64,000 bases of DNA from Phellopilus nigrolimitatus (GCA_021029095.1 JAJOHG010000038.1:239074-303073); one strand, 5' to 3'. Numbered from the stretch's first letter, positions 1 to 13,261 are shown. Program-made: numbers and translations. Notes: generated by a model from the letters alone, not told the origin.

Positions 1-43
1 GACGGCGAGCGCACGGAGATGGCGTGGCGGGGGCGTCGAGGAG

Positions 44-515
44 TTGACGAACGTGCGGAGGAGATGGCTAGGCGTGTGCGTGGACGAGTTGGCGAACGCG
101 CGGAGGAGATGGCTAGGCGTGTGCGTGGACGAGTTGGCGAACGCGCGGAGGAGATGGCTAGGCGTGTGCGTGGACGAGTTGGCGAACGCGCGGAGGAGAT
201 GGCTAGGCGTGTGCGTGGACGAGTTGGCGAACGCGCGGAGGAGATGGCTAGGCGTGTGCGTGGACGAGTTGACGTAGGCGCGGAGGAGAGGGCTAGGCGT
301 GTGCGTGGAGGAGTTGGCGAACGCGCGGAGGAGAGGGCTAGGCGTGTGCGTGGACGAGTTGGCGAACGCGCGGAGGAGAGGGCTAGGCGTGTGCGTGGAC
401 GAGTTGGCGAACGCGCGGAGGAGAGGGCTAGGCGTGTGCGTGGACGAGTTGGCGAACGCACGGAGGAGACGGCTAGGCGGGTGCGTGGACGAGTTGGCGC
501 GCGCGCGGAGGAGGG
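44..515. repeat. 45-bp tandem repeat (GC-rich minisatellite)
   Basis: About ten copies of a 45-bp unit, with a shared core GGAGGAGATGGCTAGGCGTG, run almost without change from the window edge. A later subset carries an AT to AG change. The period is a multiple of three, so all frames stay open for long stretches; one reads as a 15-residue Arg/Glu-rich repeat containing GERAEE and ARRVRGRV. It could be the repetitive part of a coding sequence cut by the window edge, or simply a minisatellite. No conserved domain is seen. Confidence 0.9.
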
Positions 516-530
516 GGGACAGTGAGCGCA

Positions 531-755
531 TGGAGGAAGATGGTGAGCGCGTGGTAGAAGACGGTGAGCGCGTGGAGGGAGACGGTGTAGACATGGAGGG
601 AGACGGTGAGCGCGTGGAGGGAGATGGTGTAGACATGGAGGGAGACGGTGAGCGCGTGGAGGGAGACGGTGAGCGCGTGGAGGGAGACGGTGTAGACATG
701 GAGGGAGACGGTGAGCGCGTGGAGGGAGACGGTGTAGACATGGAGACGGTGGGAG
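531..755. repeat. 21/42-bp tandem repeat
   Basis: Alternating 21-bp units, GGTGAGCGCGTGGAGGGAG and GGTGTAGACATGGAGGGAG cores each followed by AC, form a purine-rich array. On the plus strand it encodes acidic repeats such as ERVEGDG and VDMEGDG. It leads directly into the left arm of the inverted repeat at 860-959, so it may be the repetitive middle of the same degenerate coding sequence. Confidence 0.85.
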
Positions 756-859
756 AGGAGAAGGCGAGCGCGCTGAGGGAGATGACGAACTCACTATGGA
801 AGAGGGAGGAGCTCGCTGTGAAAGACGATGAGCTCGCTGTGGAAGACGATCCCGCTGCG

Positions 860-1093
860 GAGATGGTGGTGGTTCGAAGAAGAGATGGAAAGGTTGTCCA
901 AAAGCGGAATCGGACCTTGATGACTAGCAATCCAGATTCGGAAAGATCAGCTGACTTCCAGATCACGTGTGGGGACAAACAGACCTGCGCTCGGGAAGTC
1001 AGCTGATCTTTCCGAATCTGGATTGCTAGTCATCAAGGTCCGATTCCGCTTTCGGACAACCTTTCCATCTCTTCTTCGAACCACCACCATCTC
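860..1093. repeat. 100-bp inverted repeat with 34-bp spacer
   Basis: Bases 860-959 are the near-perfect reverse complement of 994-1093, with one mismatch inside the GGTTGTCC(A/G)AAAGCGG stretch. Each arm, read outward-in, encodes the same C-terminal segment MVVVRRRDGKVV followed by KRNRTLMTSN. So this is two tail-to-tail copies of one coding end. Similarity continues imperfectly beyond the arms (GCTCGCTGT against ACAGCGAGC) into the flanking repeats. Confidence 0.9.
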
Positions 1094-1099
1094 CAGCTT

Positions 1100-1693
1100 C
1101 TTTACAGCGAGCTCACCGTCTTCCTCGGCGAGCTCACCGTCTTCCTCATCGTGCTCGCCGTCTTCCCCATCGCCTTCGCCGTCTTCCTCAACGCCCTCGC
1201 CGTTTCCCTCAGCGCCCTCGCCGGCTCCCTCAGCGCACTTGCCGCCTTCCTCAGCGCCCCCGCCGCCTTCCTTAACGCACTCGCCGTCTTCCTCAACGCA
1301 CTCGCCGCCTTCCTCAACGCACTCGCCGCCTTCCTCAGCGCGCGCATTCTCTTCCTCAGCACGCACACTGCCTCTCTCAGCGTGCCCCCCCTCTCCCTCA
1401 GCGCCCTCGCCGTTTCCCTCAGCGCCCTTACCGTCTCCCTCAGCGCCCTTATTGTCTCCTTCAGCGTCCCCGCCGCCTTTCTCAATGCCCTCGCCGTCTT
1501 ACTCAACGCCCTCGCCGTCTTCCTCAGCATCCTCGACGCCCCCGCTTTTTTTTTCGGCGCCGTCGCCGCCTCGCTCAGCGCTCTCGCCTCCTTCAGCGCG
1601 CACTCCGTCTCCCTCAACGCTCGCCCCCTTTTCGTCTGCGTGCTCGCCGTCTCCCTTAGCGCCCTTGTCGTCTGCCTCAGCGCCCTCTACCAT
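1100..1693 (-). repeat. Pyrimidine-rich repeat, mirror of the left array; degenerate acidic-repeat ORF
   Basis: The plus strand is CT-rich with repeated CTCGCCGTCTTCCTCA-like units, the reverse complement of the purine-rich array at 531-860. On the minus strand an ATG at 1693 opens an acidic ORF (VEGAEADDKG, later EEDGE repeats), but a stop at 1499-1501 breaks that frame; neighbouring frames continue to the C-terminal segment at 947-1100. This looks like a decayed copy of the acidic-repeat protein whose other half lies to the left. Function unknown. Confidence 0.6.
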
Positions 1694-2278
1694 GCTTGCC
1701 GTCGTTAACTTATCTGCGCGTACGAAGCATCCTTTCATGTGAGTCGCGGTCTTTTTTCTCTCTTTCTTGCAATTGTATTCATGTGCCCTTTTACCAGGTC
1801 TCGCTGCCTGCATCTCTGGGGGCTTTCACTGTCGGGTCTATCTGGAATGTATATGAGGTATGTGGTTCTTTGTTCGTATAAATTGTTTATTAGTCCTAAA
1901 TATCTTGCAAGTTGGGTCTGACCTGGCCAGCCCGCGCACTCCTTTTTTTCCGTTGTGTTCGTTCATGAGGCCTTTTACCGTAGAATAGTTCAAGTACATT
2001 CTAGACAAATGAGGGTGAAAAAATGCAAGGGAAAAAAGAAAGAAAAAAACGTGCACAGTAAGAGCCGAAGGCTTTGAAGCTCGCGGGAGCGCGTGGCTTG
2101 CGGTAACTAAGAAACGTGTGTCATCAATTGAGTAAGAGAAGTTTGGTGCGTCGGTTAGGCATCACTAGCACAGTTTACCAGCCGCGCTCGGAATAGCCGG
2201 GTTCTGCTTGAGTTTAGGTGCGCAGATTTTTTTTCTTCTTGATTGAGCGCTCCCATTTCTTACATCTCTTTCTCGAGC
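1694..2278. other. Intergenic, upstream of KDZ transposase
   Basis: AT-richer than the flanks, with several poly-T/poly-A runs (for example around 2230-2236). No gene seen. It presumably contains the left end and promoter of the KDZ transposon; no terminal inverted repeat could be fixed by eye. Confidence 0.5.
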
Positions 2279-5200
2279 ATGAAGTTTGGTCGTAGGAAAC
2301 TCAAAAGGCTGCATGCCGAGGCTGCAAAGGACAAGCCCAATGGTCTTATCGAAGGGCCGTCAACATCACAGTTTATCGCTAGCTCTCCAAAAAAAATATT
2401 TCCACCTCCTTTAGTTTTTCTTCACGGAAATAGGACACTTGTTGAAATTCCAGGGGCTCGATCAGCACGACCTCCTAAGAATCCAGCCGAGTCTGCGGTT
2501 GCAGCTGCAGCCTCAGCCACCGACGACAATCCTTTTATTGTACCAAATGACACTAAACACAAGACCTATATAGGCGGCGTGCCGTTGTTCATATCATCGC
2601 GGCAATTTCCTCTTGACCCCGCAATCTCGAGACATAGGCGGAAAAGGATCAGACAATGCGAGAGGTGGAAAGAGGTGCTTCCTTCTCTCATTGACCCTTT
2701 CCTGGACGTTCTTCGTCGATCCGAGTCGTTGCGCAATCCTGTCCCACCGCCCGAGTTGTCAAGCTGCAGTTGTGCCAGTGAACGGAAAACCATACATGTT
2801 GTCTGTGTTTATTTCCAAAGTGAGTCCTCGCTCTGTTTATATATATATTTATATATATTTGATCTTCAGTGTTGTATACATCATTCAGCTCTCAGTATCG
2901 TCTCTATCGAAATATGTTCATGTCGTAGTGCTCCTCTTCAACTACTCGAACGTGGTCTTTTCGGGTGCGCGCCATGCCTACCTACGCTCGCGGTCGACTT
3001 GAATCTGCTAGATTTCTGTGCGGAGCTCTTCCTGCGTACTCCGCCGAATCAAACTGCGTTTTGCAATACTTTAGAACATTTTTTGAAAGCTCGTGGTTAC
3101 GCGATGGAATCAAATGTGAGTACTGCACATAACTTTAACTGCTTTTGCTAAGCTTTATTCTCCTGCAGGATTCTCTTCGAAAACGATTCAGCAAGTCTTT
3201 ACAGTGGTTTTGCGCTCTGCGAGATGCGGCGCGGAACCATGTTGATGATTTTATAGTATCATCGTCGACCTGTCATACCGCAGACAACCGCAAACGAAGG
3301 GGGCACGTCATGAACATGGGTGACGGGTCGCTTCATTCCGTTGAGCGGGATAACTCTCCTTCTGAGGCTGGTTCTAGTCGGATGGAGAGTGAGGAACCTG
3401 GTCCCGAACCCGAATCGACTCCAGAAAGCCACCATCGGCCTTCTCCATACCTGCAAAGTCGATGTCCCCTTTGTTTCGGAGGAAGATCGTGGGCACACGA
3501 TCCTAATTCAATGTAAGCTAACATTTACGTCCATCATACTATCTGGTCATCTAACGTAGCGCTTTCGATTCCGCAGAATTGATATTGCAGTCTGCCTCGA
3601 CGCCTGCTTCCAGCAAAAGCGAGGACAAACTGATAGCGGACCTCCTTATCGTCATCCGAATTCTGTTTTCTTGGATGAGAGGGTAGTTAAAGCGATGGAG
3701 GAGGAGGTCGAGACGCTCAGGCCCATGCGTAATAGGAGCGCTCGTAATGCTGGTTCGGTTGATGCCGCTCGCGCAAAGTCGCGTCCGCTGAAAGTCTCAA
3801 ACGAGACTTTGGACGAATGCGAGGCCTCGTATAAAGCGGCAGATGAACGCCGTCAAAAAGCAAGTACACGGTTCTTCTCTGATACAGGTCTCATGGCTCT
3901 TCTTTGCCGCCACGATCGTGTGCTTTGGCTTGCCAACATGCAGTCCGCGGGTGAAAAGCAATATTACGCGCTTGCCTTGCTGCGCGCTCTTTTTGATAAC
4001 TTACCCAACGACGCGGTAGTCGGAGTGCTTTACGATGTAGGATGTCAGCTGCACCGAAGCATTGTGAAGTGGGATTTCCTTCCAGAATTAGCAGAAAGAA
4101 TGGTTTTCGCGCTCGCTGTTTTCCATGCGTTTGGCCATCAATGGGCTTGTCAACTCGTATACCACCCTCGAAAATGCGCGGGCTTTGGTCTTACAGATGG
4201 TGAAGGATGCGAGCGCTTTTGGAGCTCTATAAAACATCTGATTTCTACCTTGCGGATAAGCGGCGTGCGTAGTACCTCTCGAGCATCTTCAACCAGCTGA
4301 CATTCATTCATCAGTTTTACCAACGACTTAACCTGATCGACGCGCAAGTGCAATTCCTCAGTAACAGCAATCTTTTTAAACTTGGAGCATGGTTATTCAA
4401 CCGCACTCGGCAATGCTACGAACGACTTCACGCCGCTGAGAAGGAAATGGTGAAGTGCTCTATTCCAGAAGGCGAGCTCGCGCTGGAATGGGAGAACCAA
4501 GTGGACGAGCAATGCAAAGCTTTACCACGTAAGTAGGTTTTTTGTAATCAGCTGCGAAATTAAGTAATCTTTATGAACAGGTCAGTCGAAGTCTGCAGCA
4601 CGTAATGCGGTAGAAGCAATTTGTAGTCTGCGTTCTCGGAGCAACACTGTCCTTCAGCGCATCCGCATCCTTCAACGGAATATGGTGAATGAAGATTTTA
4701 ATGCCAATGAAAATCAGAAAGCAATCAGAGAGCTGGAGGCTGCGTACACGCGCCTCATCAAGGAACTGACTACAAAGGAGCGTGCTCTCGGCGCCGGAGA
4801 CAAATTCAAGCTCGAGTCGCTCAAAGACAGTACTTTTGTCAATGACCGCATGAATGCTCGTGCGGTCAAGTCTCGTCTACGATCGAAGCTTCAAAACCGC
4901 AAATTCGAGCTTCAGTGCAATGAGCGGCCCTACAGCACTCAAAAGTCGTCTTCCAGTGGTCAGATTCCTTTATTTTCCTTATCTGCGTGTTTACGCTTAA
5001 CTGTCTACTTTCCGCTAGATCGTAAGAAATCAGAACTTATCGAGACGCAAGTGAAGCGCCGTGACCCAGGCATTGTCCAGTTGACAAAAAAGTACAATGC
5101 GCTCTGTGATTCTCTGCGTAGATTGGCTAGGGAAGGAAGAGCACCACGAGGCGCGAAATGTCCGGAACCTCTCACCATCAAAGGTCTATTCGACATGGAT

Positions 5201-5945
5201 ATTGATGATGCAATTTGGCAAGATGTTGGGCTTTATGATGATGATGATGGTGACATTCCTCGGTGGTTAAGTGACGAGAACGTTAGGAAAGGCATCAAGG
5301 CTCTTCTCGAAGTTAGGCGCTGTCGCGAGGAGCTGCAGCGACTAGCTAAAGAGAGATTTGCGATGCAGGACTGGTTCGCAGAGACTTGGTCGCAAACCTC
5401 GAAAGCGTTTGAGTCGTCTTGTGAGTTAATCTGATTTTAATACCGCAGGACTTTACTAACCATTGCTCTCTCACTTCACAGTCCCGATGTCTGGTTTGCG
5501 TTATGCCATTGACAGGCGAAGACAAGAGCTCCTTTCTCTCCATGATGAATGGCGTCGTAGGGTACAAACCATTCCATTCGCGAGTACCCTCCCTGAAACA
5601 TGGGGGCCGACCAATGAAGACCTCGCAAGCTTTCATCGGCTTGAATCAGTTGCTCAGTGTTTTCCTCTTAGCTCTTTAACAGGAATTCAGACAGACTCGG
5701 ATTCTGATAATGATTCCAGCCGAGATATTGAAGAAGATGGCGAGTTTTTGGAACTGGCAGAGGCTATTGAATCTGATAATAATGTGCACGCTGTTCCCAT
5801 TGACGAGCTGGACTTCCAAAATTATGTAGATGAGACGCCTCTCCCACCTGATGACGATATAGATAGTCCTTCTTGTGACTCTCCTTCTCCGAAGAAAAGG
5901 GCTCGCATCGGTCATGTAATCTATTCTTTAAGTAATCACACTTAA
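2279..5945 (+). CDS. KDZ-superfamily transposase with CxC1-like cysteine cluster
   Basis: Likely cut-and-paste DNA transposase of the Kyakuja-Dileera-Zisupton (KDZ) group, common in basidiomycetes. Exons fit as 2279-2819, 2889-3115, 3169-3512, 3577-4264, 4315-4528, 4581-4958, 5019-5420 and 5482-5945, all with GT-AG introns of about 50-70 nt and consistent phases, giving about 1085 aa without stops. Visible in order: a basic N-terminus (KFGRRKLKRLH), an R.RKRIRQCERW-EVLPSLIDPFL stretch, a CSC/ICSCRSAP cysteine cluster, SRCPLCFGG, an acidic motif DIAVCLDACFQQKR (Asp near 373 and 379), YDVGCQLHRSIVKW (Asp near 524), VFHAFGHQWACQ, and DGEGCERFWS, the family's characteristic C-terminal acidic site. 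The tail is helical and charged, ending in an acidic Ser/Asp region and a KKRAR nuclear-localisation-like patch. ATG at 2279 was chosen because the upstream in-frame start is not ATG. The open frame suggests recent activity. Confidence 0.9.
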
Positions 5946-6040
5946 TTAATATCATTTCATATAATATTCCTTTATTAAAATACTTTCTAAGTTGTGAAAA
6001 TTTGCATTCAGCCAACTCCTCTTTAGTATCATTTGTTTGG

Positions 6041-6600
6041 CTAGGATGCCCATCCTTGGGCGTGCCCATCATTGGGGACGCCCATCCTTGGGGATGCCCA
6101 ATATTTTGGGCGTGCCCATCCTTGGGCATGCCCAATATTTTGGGCGTGCCCATCATTGGGGACGCCCATCCTTGGGGACGCCCATCCTTGGGCATGCCCA
6201 ATATTTTGGGCGTGCCCATCATTGGGGACGCCCATCCTTGGGGACGCCCATCCTTGGGCATGCCCATCCTTGGGCATGCCCAATATTTTGGGCGTGCCCA
6301 TCATTGGGGACGCCCATCCTTGGGGACGCCCACGCTTGGGCATGCCCAATATTTTGGGCGTGCCCATCATTGGGCATGCCCAATATTTTGGGCGTGCCCA
6401 TCATTGGGGACGCCCATCCTTGGGGACGCCCACGCTTGGGCATGCCCAATATTTTGGGCGTGCCCATCATTGGGAGCGCCCATCCTTGGGGACGCCCAAA
6501 TGTGCGCATGTCCAAATGTGGACATGCGCACATTTGGGCACATTTGGGCATGCCCATCATCCTTGGGGACGCCCACACTTGGGCATGCCCGAGGATGGGT
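6041..6600. repeat. Array of GGGnnnnCCC micro-palindromes
   Basis: Starting about 100 bp after the transposase stop, the sequence is a chain of 10-bp palindromic blocks GGGCATGCCC, GGGCGTGCCC and GGGGACGCCC, separated by short linkers such as AATATTTT, ATCATT and ATCCTT. Linkers and blocks together make alternating inverted motifs (CCCAATATTTTGGG is itself a hairpin). Roughly 60-75-bp higher-order units recur about eight times with variation. Long ORFs in every frame here are by-products of the repeat. Confidence 0.9.
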
Positions 6601-7237
6601 GTCCTTGTACACAGGGCTTGTCATTACCACCAATTGAAAGGCTAGTGAGCCCTCAGTTCGCGTTGATTATGTCCCTGCCCTTTGTACACATAACCCGTCC
6701 CTACAACCAATTGAATGGTTTAGTGAGCCCTCAGTTCGCGTTGATTATGTCCCTGCCCTTTGTACACATAACCTGTCCCTACAACCAATTGAATGGTTTA
6801 GTGAGCCTCAGTTCGCGTTGATTACGTCCCTGCCCTTTGTACACATAACCTGTCCCTACAACCAATCGATTACGTCCCTGCCCTTTGTACACACGGCCCG
6901 TCCCTACAACCAATCAAATGGTTTAGTGAGGCCTCCTGATTGGCTTTGGGCAGCCAACAACAGCATTGTGGTCCAAAAGGACCAGAGATATCAATGTACT
7001 TGCTGACCCAAACCAATCTGCACCCAATCCTGTTTAAACCAAACCCGGTATAGCCCAGACCAGCTCAAACAGTGGCTCAGCCGTTAAGCAGACACTATAG
7101 CACACCAATACAATGCTAGATACAATGCGTGCAACAGGGACAATATTTATATAATTAGGTCCAACTATCTGGGAAATCCCATACCAGGGCCCCCTGACAG
7201 CCAGTGACAAGTTATGGGATTTCCCAAGGATGGGCAT
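6046..7237. mobile_element. Possible non-autonomous element bounded by 15-bp inverted ends
   Basis: ATGCCCATCCTTGGG at 6046-6060 is exactly reversed as CCCAAGGATGGGCAT at 7223-7237. The 1.2 kb between holds the palindrome array and the 78-bp tandem repeat and no gene. This could be the two ends of a transposon, but the motif also occurs inside the array, so the pairing may be accidental. Confidence 0.3.
6645..6932. repeat. 78-bp tandem repeat, about 3.5 copies
   Basis: Units begin GTGAGCC at 6645, 6723 and 6801, with a truncated fourth copy around 6868-6932. Each contains GTCCCTGCCCTTTGTACACA and a CCAATTGAATGG or related CCAAT-type end. No coding content. Confidence 0.9.
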
Positions 7238-7272
7238 TCCCAAAGACCCTGAAATACACCCTGAGATCCCCA

Positions 7273-7310
7273 CAGTTGGGCATGCCCAGGCATATGGGCA
7301 TGCCCAACTG
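7273..7310. repeat. Perfect hairpin, 16-bp arms, built on GGGCATGCCC
   Basis: Arms CAGTTGGGCATGCCCA (7273-7288) and its reverse complement (7295-7310) are separated by six bases. The arms contain the same palindrome as the array 700 bp to the left. Confidence 0.9.
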
Positions 7311-7333
7311 CCATGGGACTCACATAACCAAGC

Positions 7334-7385
7334 AGGACCTATTAGAAGGAACCCTCATATGGGTCGGTCCTACCTAATAGGTCCT
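7334..7385. repeat. Perfect hairpin, 12-bp arms
   Basis: AGGACCTATTAG at 7334-7345 pairs exactly with CTAATAGGTCCT at 7374-7385. It lies 65 bp downstream of the stop of the minus-strand gene and could act in 3' end formation, or be part of the adjacent repeat element. Confidence 0.8.
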
Positions 7386-7450
7386 TGGTAAGGGGGTGCC
7401 TGAAGTGATCTATTAGACTTGTTCTCTGAAGCGTCCCTCTGATCTTACGA

Positions 7451-8670
7451 TCACTTAGTCTCCGGTTGCTTGTAGCGTCCCTGCGCCGCCGCTCTCATAT
7501 CTACTCGATATTCTAACACTTCTGCTAACTTCTGAATGACATCAGTGTTTAGCCTGTTAAGCTGCAATGATTCATTGTGAAGTCCTATATCATGTAAGAC
7601 AAGTGCAAGTGTAAGGGCTCTATAAAACCATGCAATAGTAGGCATCTCTGAAGTATGATCATCAAATATTCGAAGAAGGGAAATGACTTCAATCAGAGCA
7701 TCCTCTGTCTTTCTCTTGGGGTTGGAGTAATCAGGCTTGTGGTAAAGGTAGTCTGGAGTGTAATACTGTGGAAGAGCAGTTCTATCTGGGGAGAATATAA
7801 CTGGCTCTTTTCCCAAAGCCTGTTCCAGTGCTTTGATTTTGAGAGACAATGCCCAGGCATCAGCATCTTTGCTGGCAGCAGCTACATCCTAAATCCAAAA
7901 GATTGTCTAAGCAGATATGCAATTCATACTGAACAGGAAGTTTACAAGAGAAGCTTTCTTCAAAGACTTCTTCTTCGCCGTCGTGTCCATCTCATCAATG
8001 CCGAGAAGTCTGTCAGCTTGCGCCGGATCTCTCTGAGCTGCTTGGATAAGAATTGTCAAATCCTGGGCCAAAGCTATCGCCCCAGACAGGATCTCAGGAG
8101 AACTTGCACTAGTTTGAGCAACGATCTGTACGTTAGTCCTCACCTGAAAAAGCACAGTCAGCAATAGGCTGAGTCGATCTGAGAAACAATCTACCATGAA
8201 TCCAAGCTTAGCCTCAGCAATTTCGTTTCTCAGTTCCTTTATTTCATCTTTGATTTTAGTAGCAGTGAGCAGAGCTAAGCCTTTACGAATGGGATTCTTG
8301 CTCTGCTGCTGGACCAAAAGTTTCTGGGATCGATCGAGAAGGTTTTCGAGACCACTGGAAGGATTCAGCATCCAGCAGTGAATGATGTGTGGGTTAACAT
8401 ACCTCTTCAACAGCGACATATTGTGATCCAAGCCAGGAAGATTGTCGCTGACATGACCCTTTCGAAGGCCTTCGAGATCTTCGATCTCATTGAGAAGTTT
8501 AGCAGAAAGCCGATACAATGCTGTCTGATTCTCTCGACACTGAAACCATGACAATCATATTTTAAGCACTTTCTGTTAGGATAAACTAATATGCGACGTA
8601 CCTCTTCGAGAGCTTCCTTTATCTTCCATGCACGCTCGACGAGGTCAGGAATGCCTGTTGCAAAATCCAT
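7451..8670 (-). CDS. Helical protein resembling the N-terminal domain of fungal STAND/NLR-like proteins
   Basis: Three exons read on the minus strand, 8602-8670, 7946-8539 and 7451-7888, with GT-AG introns of 62 and 57 nt, both phase 0, giving about 366 aa. The start MDFATGIPDLVERAWKIKEA, followed by long amphipathic helices (NEIEDLEGL, IKDEIKELRNEIAEAK), resembles the helical N-terminal region of Agaricomycete STAND-type proteins. No P-loop, NACHT/NB-ARC motifs or clear TPRs follow, so it is either a stand-alone adaptor-like protein or a truncated family member. The C-terminal third (FYRALTLALVLHDIGLHNES) looks like one or two degenerate helical repeats. Codon use and splice sites look normal. 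The family assignment is by overall pattern only. Confidence 0.6.
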
Positions 8671-9639
8671 CTAGCACCGCAAGATAAGACACGATTTCGC
8701 AAGGACACGCGATCTGCGACAGATACGAACTCTGAACTGGCAGAAAGTTCAGTAAACACAGAAGAAGTCTTAGTGCAAGAGTTAAGAGGACGCGAATGCG
8801 CGAGCGACGCTGGTAAGGCCAGAGATGATGGGGGTGAAAGGGCAAGGGGAGCGACGCAGAGCGAATGCGCAGTTCAATCGTGCCCGTGGGATGGTGATGG
8901 AAGCTCTGCCTCGAGGCGGTGTGCTCGACTTCGAAAAAGTTAGATGCAAGTCCTTCGAGAGCAAAATCTAATAATTGACGCTGGGGAATGTGTGATCTGA
9001 ACTTTATCTTGGAATGACATTGCTTTCGCAGTGGTTATGCCAAAGACATGTAAGTACATTTTCCGTTATTATCTATGTGATTGGGCCGCTCAACATTGTC
9101 ACTTATACATGTTCTTACGGGAAGATTTGGTCCGCCCGCATCCTGTGCGCCAGGCCCCAATATCTGCTTCCTCGGATCGAAGCTATCGGATGAGAACGCC
9201 CAGGGATGCCGGCCATTTTCGTACACGCATACACACGCACTAGAGCCTTATCCTGGAATGGAATCAGTATTCGTAGTTGTTAAGTGTGCTGAATATTCAC
9301 GAAATTATATTTTCCCATTAGCCAATTGCGACACTAGGCAGCGTTCTTGTTTATAGATGTGCAGCGTGCAGAATGAATTGGCCACCCGCATCTCAGTCCC
9401 CAGGTCCACACACGTGTTCGGAACCGTTCAAGAGCAACCCTTGACTCCGAATGCCAGATGTGTTTTCTTTTCTGCACACCTGGGCCTTTGATCTCTGCGA
9501 CGAAGTTTTCAAGCTTTCTGTAAAAATAAACCTAAAATAAAAGGTAAGCTCGACGAGCACTAACATCTCCCACCTGAAAATGTATGTCGAATAGACGCCG
9601 GTTTCCGCCTCAATCGATAGGAAGTCTGCTGCTCCTGTT
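8671..9639. other. Intergenic
   Basis: Upstream region of the minus-strand STAND-like gene. Only short, unsupported ORFs; nothing recognised. Confidence 0.5.
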
Positions 9640-10740
9640 CATGTCACACCGCGTTGCTTGTCGTTCATCACGTTGCAGTAGACCTGCGGCACAAAGATCG
9701 AACGTCAATCGGTGGGGGATCTAAAAGAAAACTAACGGAGAGAAGAGCAAGGAAGACAGTCGCACATCAGAACACAGCAAGTACTTCGTACTCGGTGCAA
9801 AGCACTTCTTTGATTCTCCCATCGCGCCCAGGACCGGGTGCGGTACGACGTCCTTCTTCCGATCACATAGTACACTCGCCGGCTCCCCTGGCGCCGACTC
9901 AGTGCGAAGCTTATCACTCCTATGCTCCTTGCGTCGTCAATGGGAACACACTTGGCGCTAGTATCCATAATACTTTCCCAGCGCGAGTGCCTCGGCCAGC
10001 TGCACATGCGGAGATTGCTCGCCCTTGTTCATCAAGTGCGTGCCCGAGGAGCAAAGGCAGTCCGATAAGAAGCCAAGGTAGGCTAATCCGCTCTTGAAGA
10101 ACTTTGGGAGTGGGGAGCTCATGATCAACGGTTATCGCAGCTTAGCAAATAAATAACGTACAGTCACGATTAATAGGGAATGTAGGACGCAGATAAAGCT
10201 TTTGTGCGAGTTCGTTGGTCTTGCTCGAGCAAGATGGTAGACCCTGGACGAGCGCGCGCAGACAGAGGCCCACCAAGACGCTGAATTGCGGATTCGTACA
10301 TACAGCGTCGGACTTCCTCAAGAAACTTTAGCGCGAGCACTGAAACGGCAGAAAAGGCGAAAAACACACCGAACGTTCCTGGAGCTCTGGATTCGATGTG
10401 CATAGGTAGTTTATTGCGCGCGCTCGAACTTGAACTTCTAGTTCATTAGTCTAGCTCGTTAGGCACGTTAAGGGGCGCCCAGCATAGACAGACGTTACAT
10501 CCGATGAAGCTGCATCAATCAACATCATGAAACCTGTTAGCCGAACGCATCAATTCATAGCTCACGTCTGCGTGCTGTTCTCCCCGAGGAGCTTCAGTTC
10601 GCGGGCAAAGTGTTCGTCGTGAACGTGCTGTACGCGTGGACGAAGGCCTCCAACAGCCTCTGCTCTGTTCCTTTTCGCACCGATGTCTGTAGTTCAGCGA
10701 GATACTTTTCTTCGTATGCGTCCCTCTTCCACCCCTTCAG
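9640..10740 (-). pseudogene. Decayed copy of GH47 alpha-mannosidase
   Basis: Fragments matching the intact neighbour at 11027-13261 appear in the same order and strand. At 10619-10660, EAFVHAYST corresponds to EAFVHAYSAYE of the intact gene's exon 1 and is followed by a stop. At 10196-10330, ESAIQRLGGPLSARA corresponds to ETVIRYLGGLLSAYA. At about 9780-9860 a stretch resembles the end of exon 7 (TACTTCGT...GCAAAG). The exons between are missing or unrecognisable. Best explained as a tandem duplicate that lost function. Confidence 0.65.
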
Positions 10741-11026
10741 CCTCTGTCAGTCGTCTTAGCTTTTTCCCCATTGAATAGTTAGGCTCTTTTCTACTGAATG
10801 GTCGGAGGAGAGATGGTCTCGCAAAACGAATTCTTTCATCGGTCGATCATTCTGTCTTTCCCTTCAACACAAAATGCCAGCATAGTCCAAAGTAATAAAT
10901 TAAGATCACGCATCTACTAGCTCAGCAAAGCATGTAAGCTCTAGCTCACGAAAGGCGCAGACAATAGGCGGATATAGATATCAACTGGCAAATCGGAGCG
11001 TCCAATTCTAACAGGGGTCCATAAAT

Positions 11027-13261
<2,235 letters not shown>

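Noticed and set aside
1151..1742. Plus-strand Ser/Pro- and Leu/Ala-rich ORFs
   Set aside because: Antisense translation of the pyrimidine-rich repeat; the minus strand carries the segment shared with the other arm.
6002..6821. Several overlapping 100-250-codon ORFs on both strands rich in Gly, Pro and Trp
   Set aside because: They are translations of the palindrome array, with all six frames open because the repeat lacks stops. Not genes.
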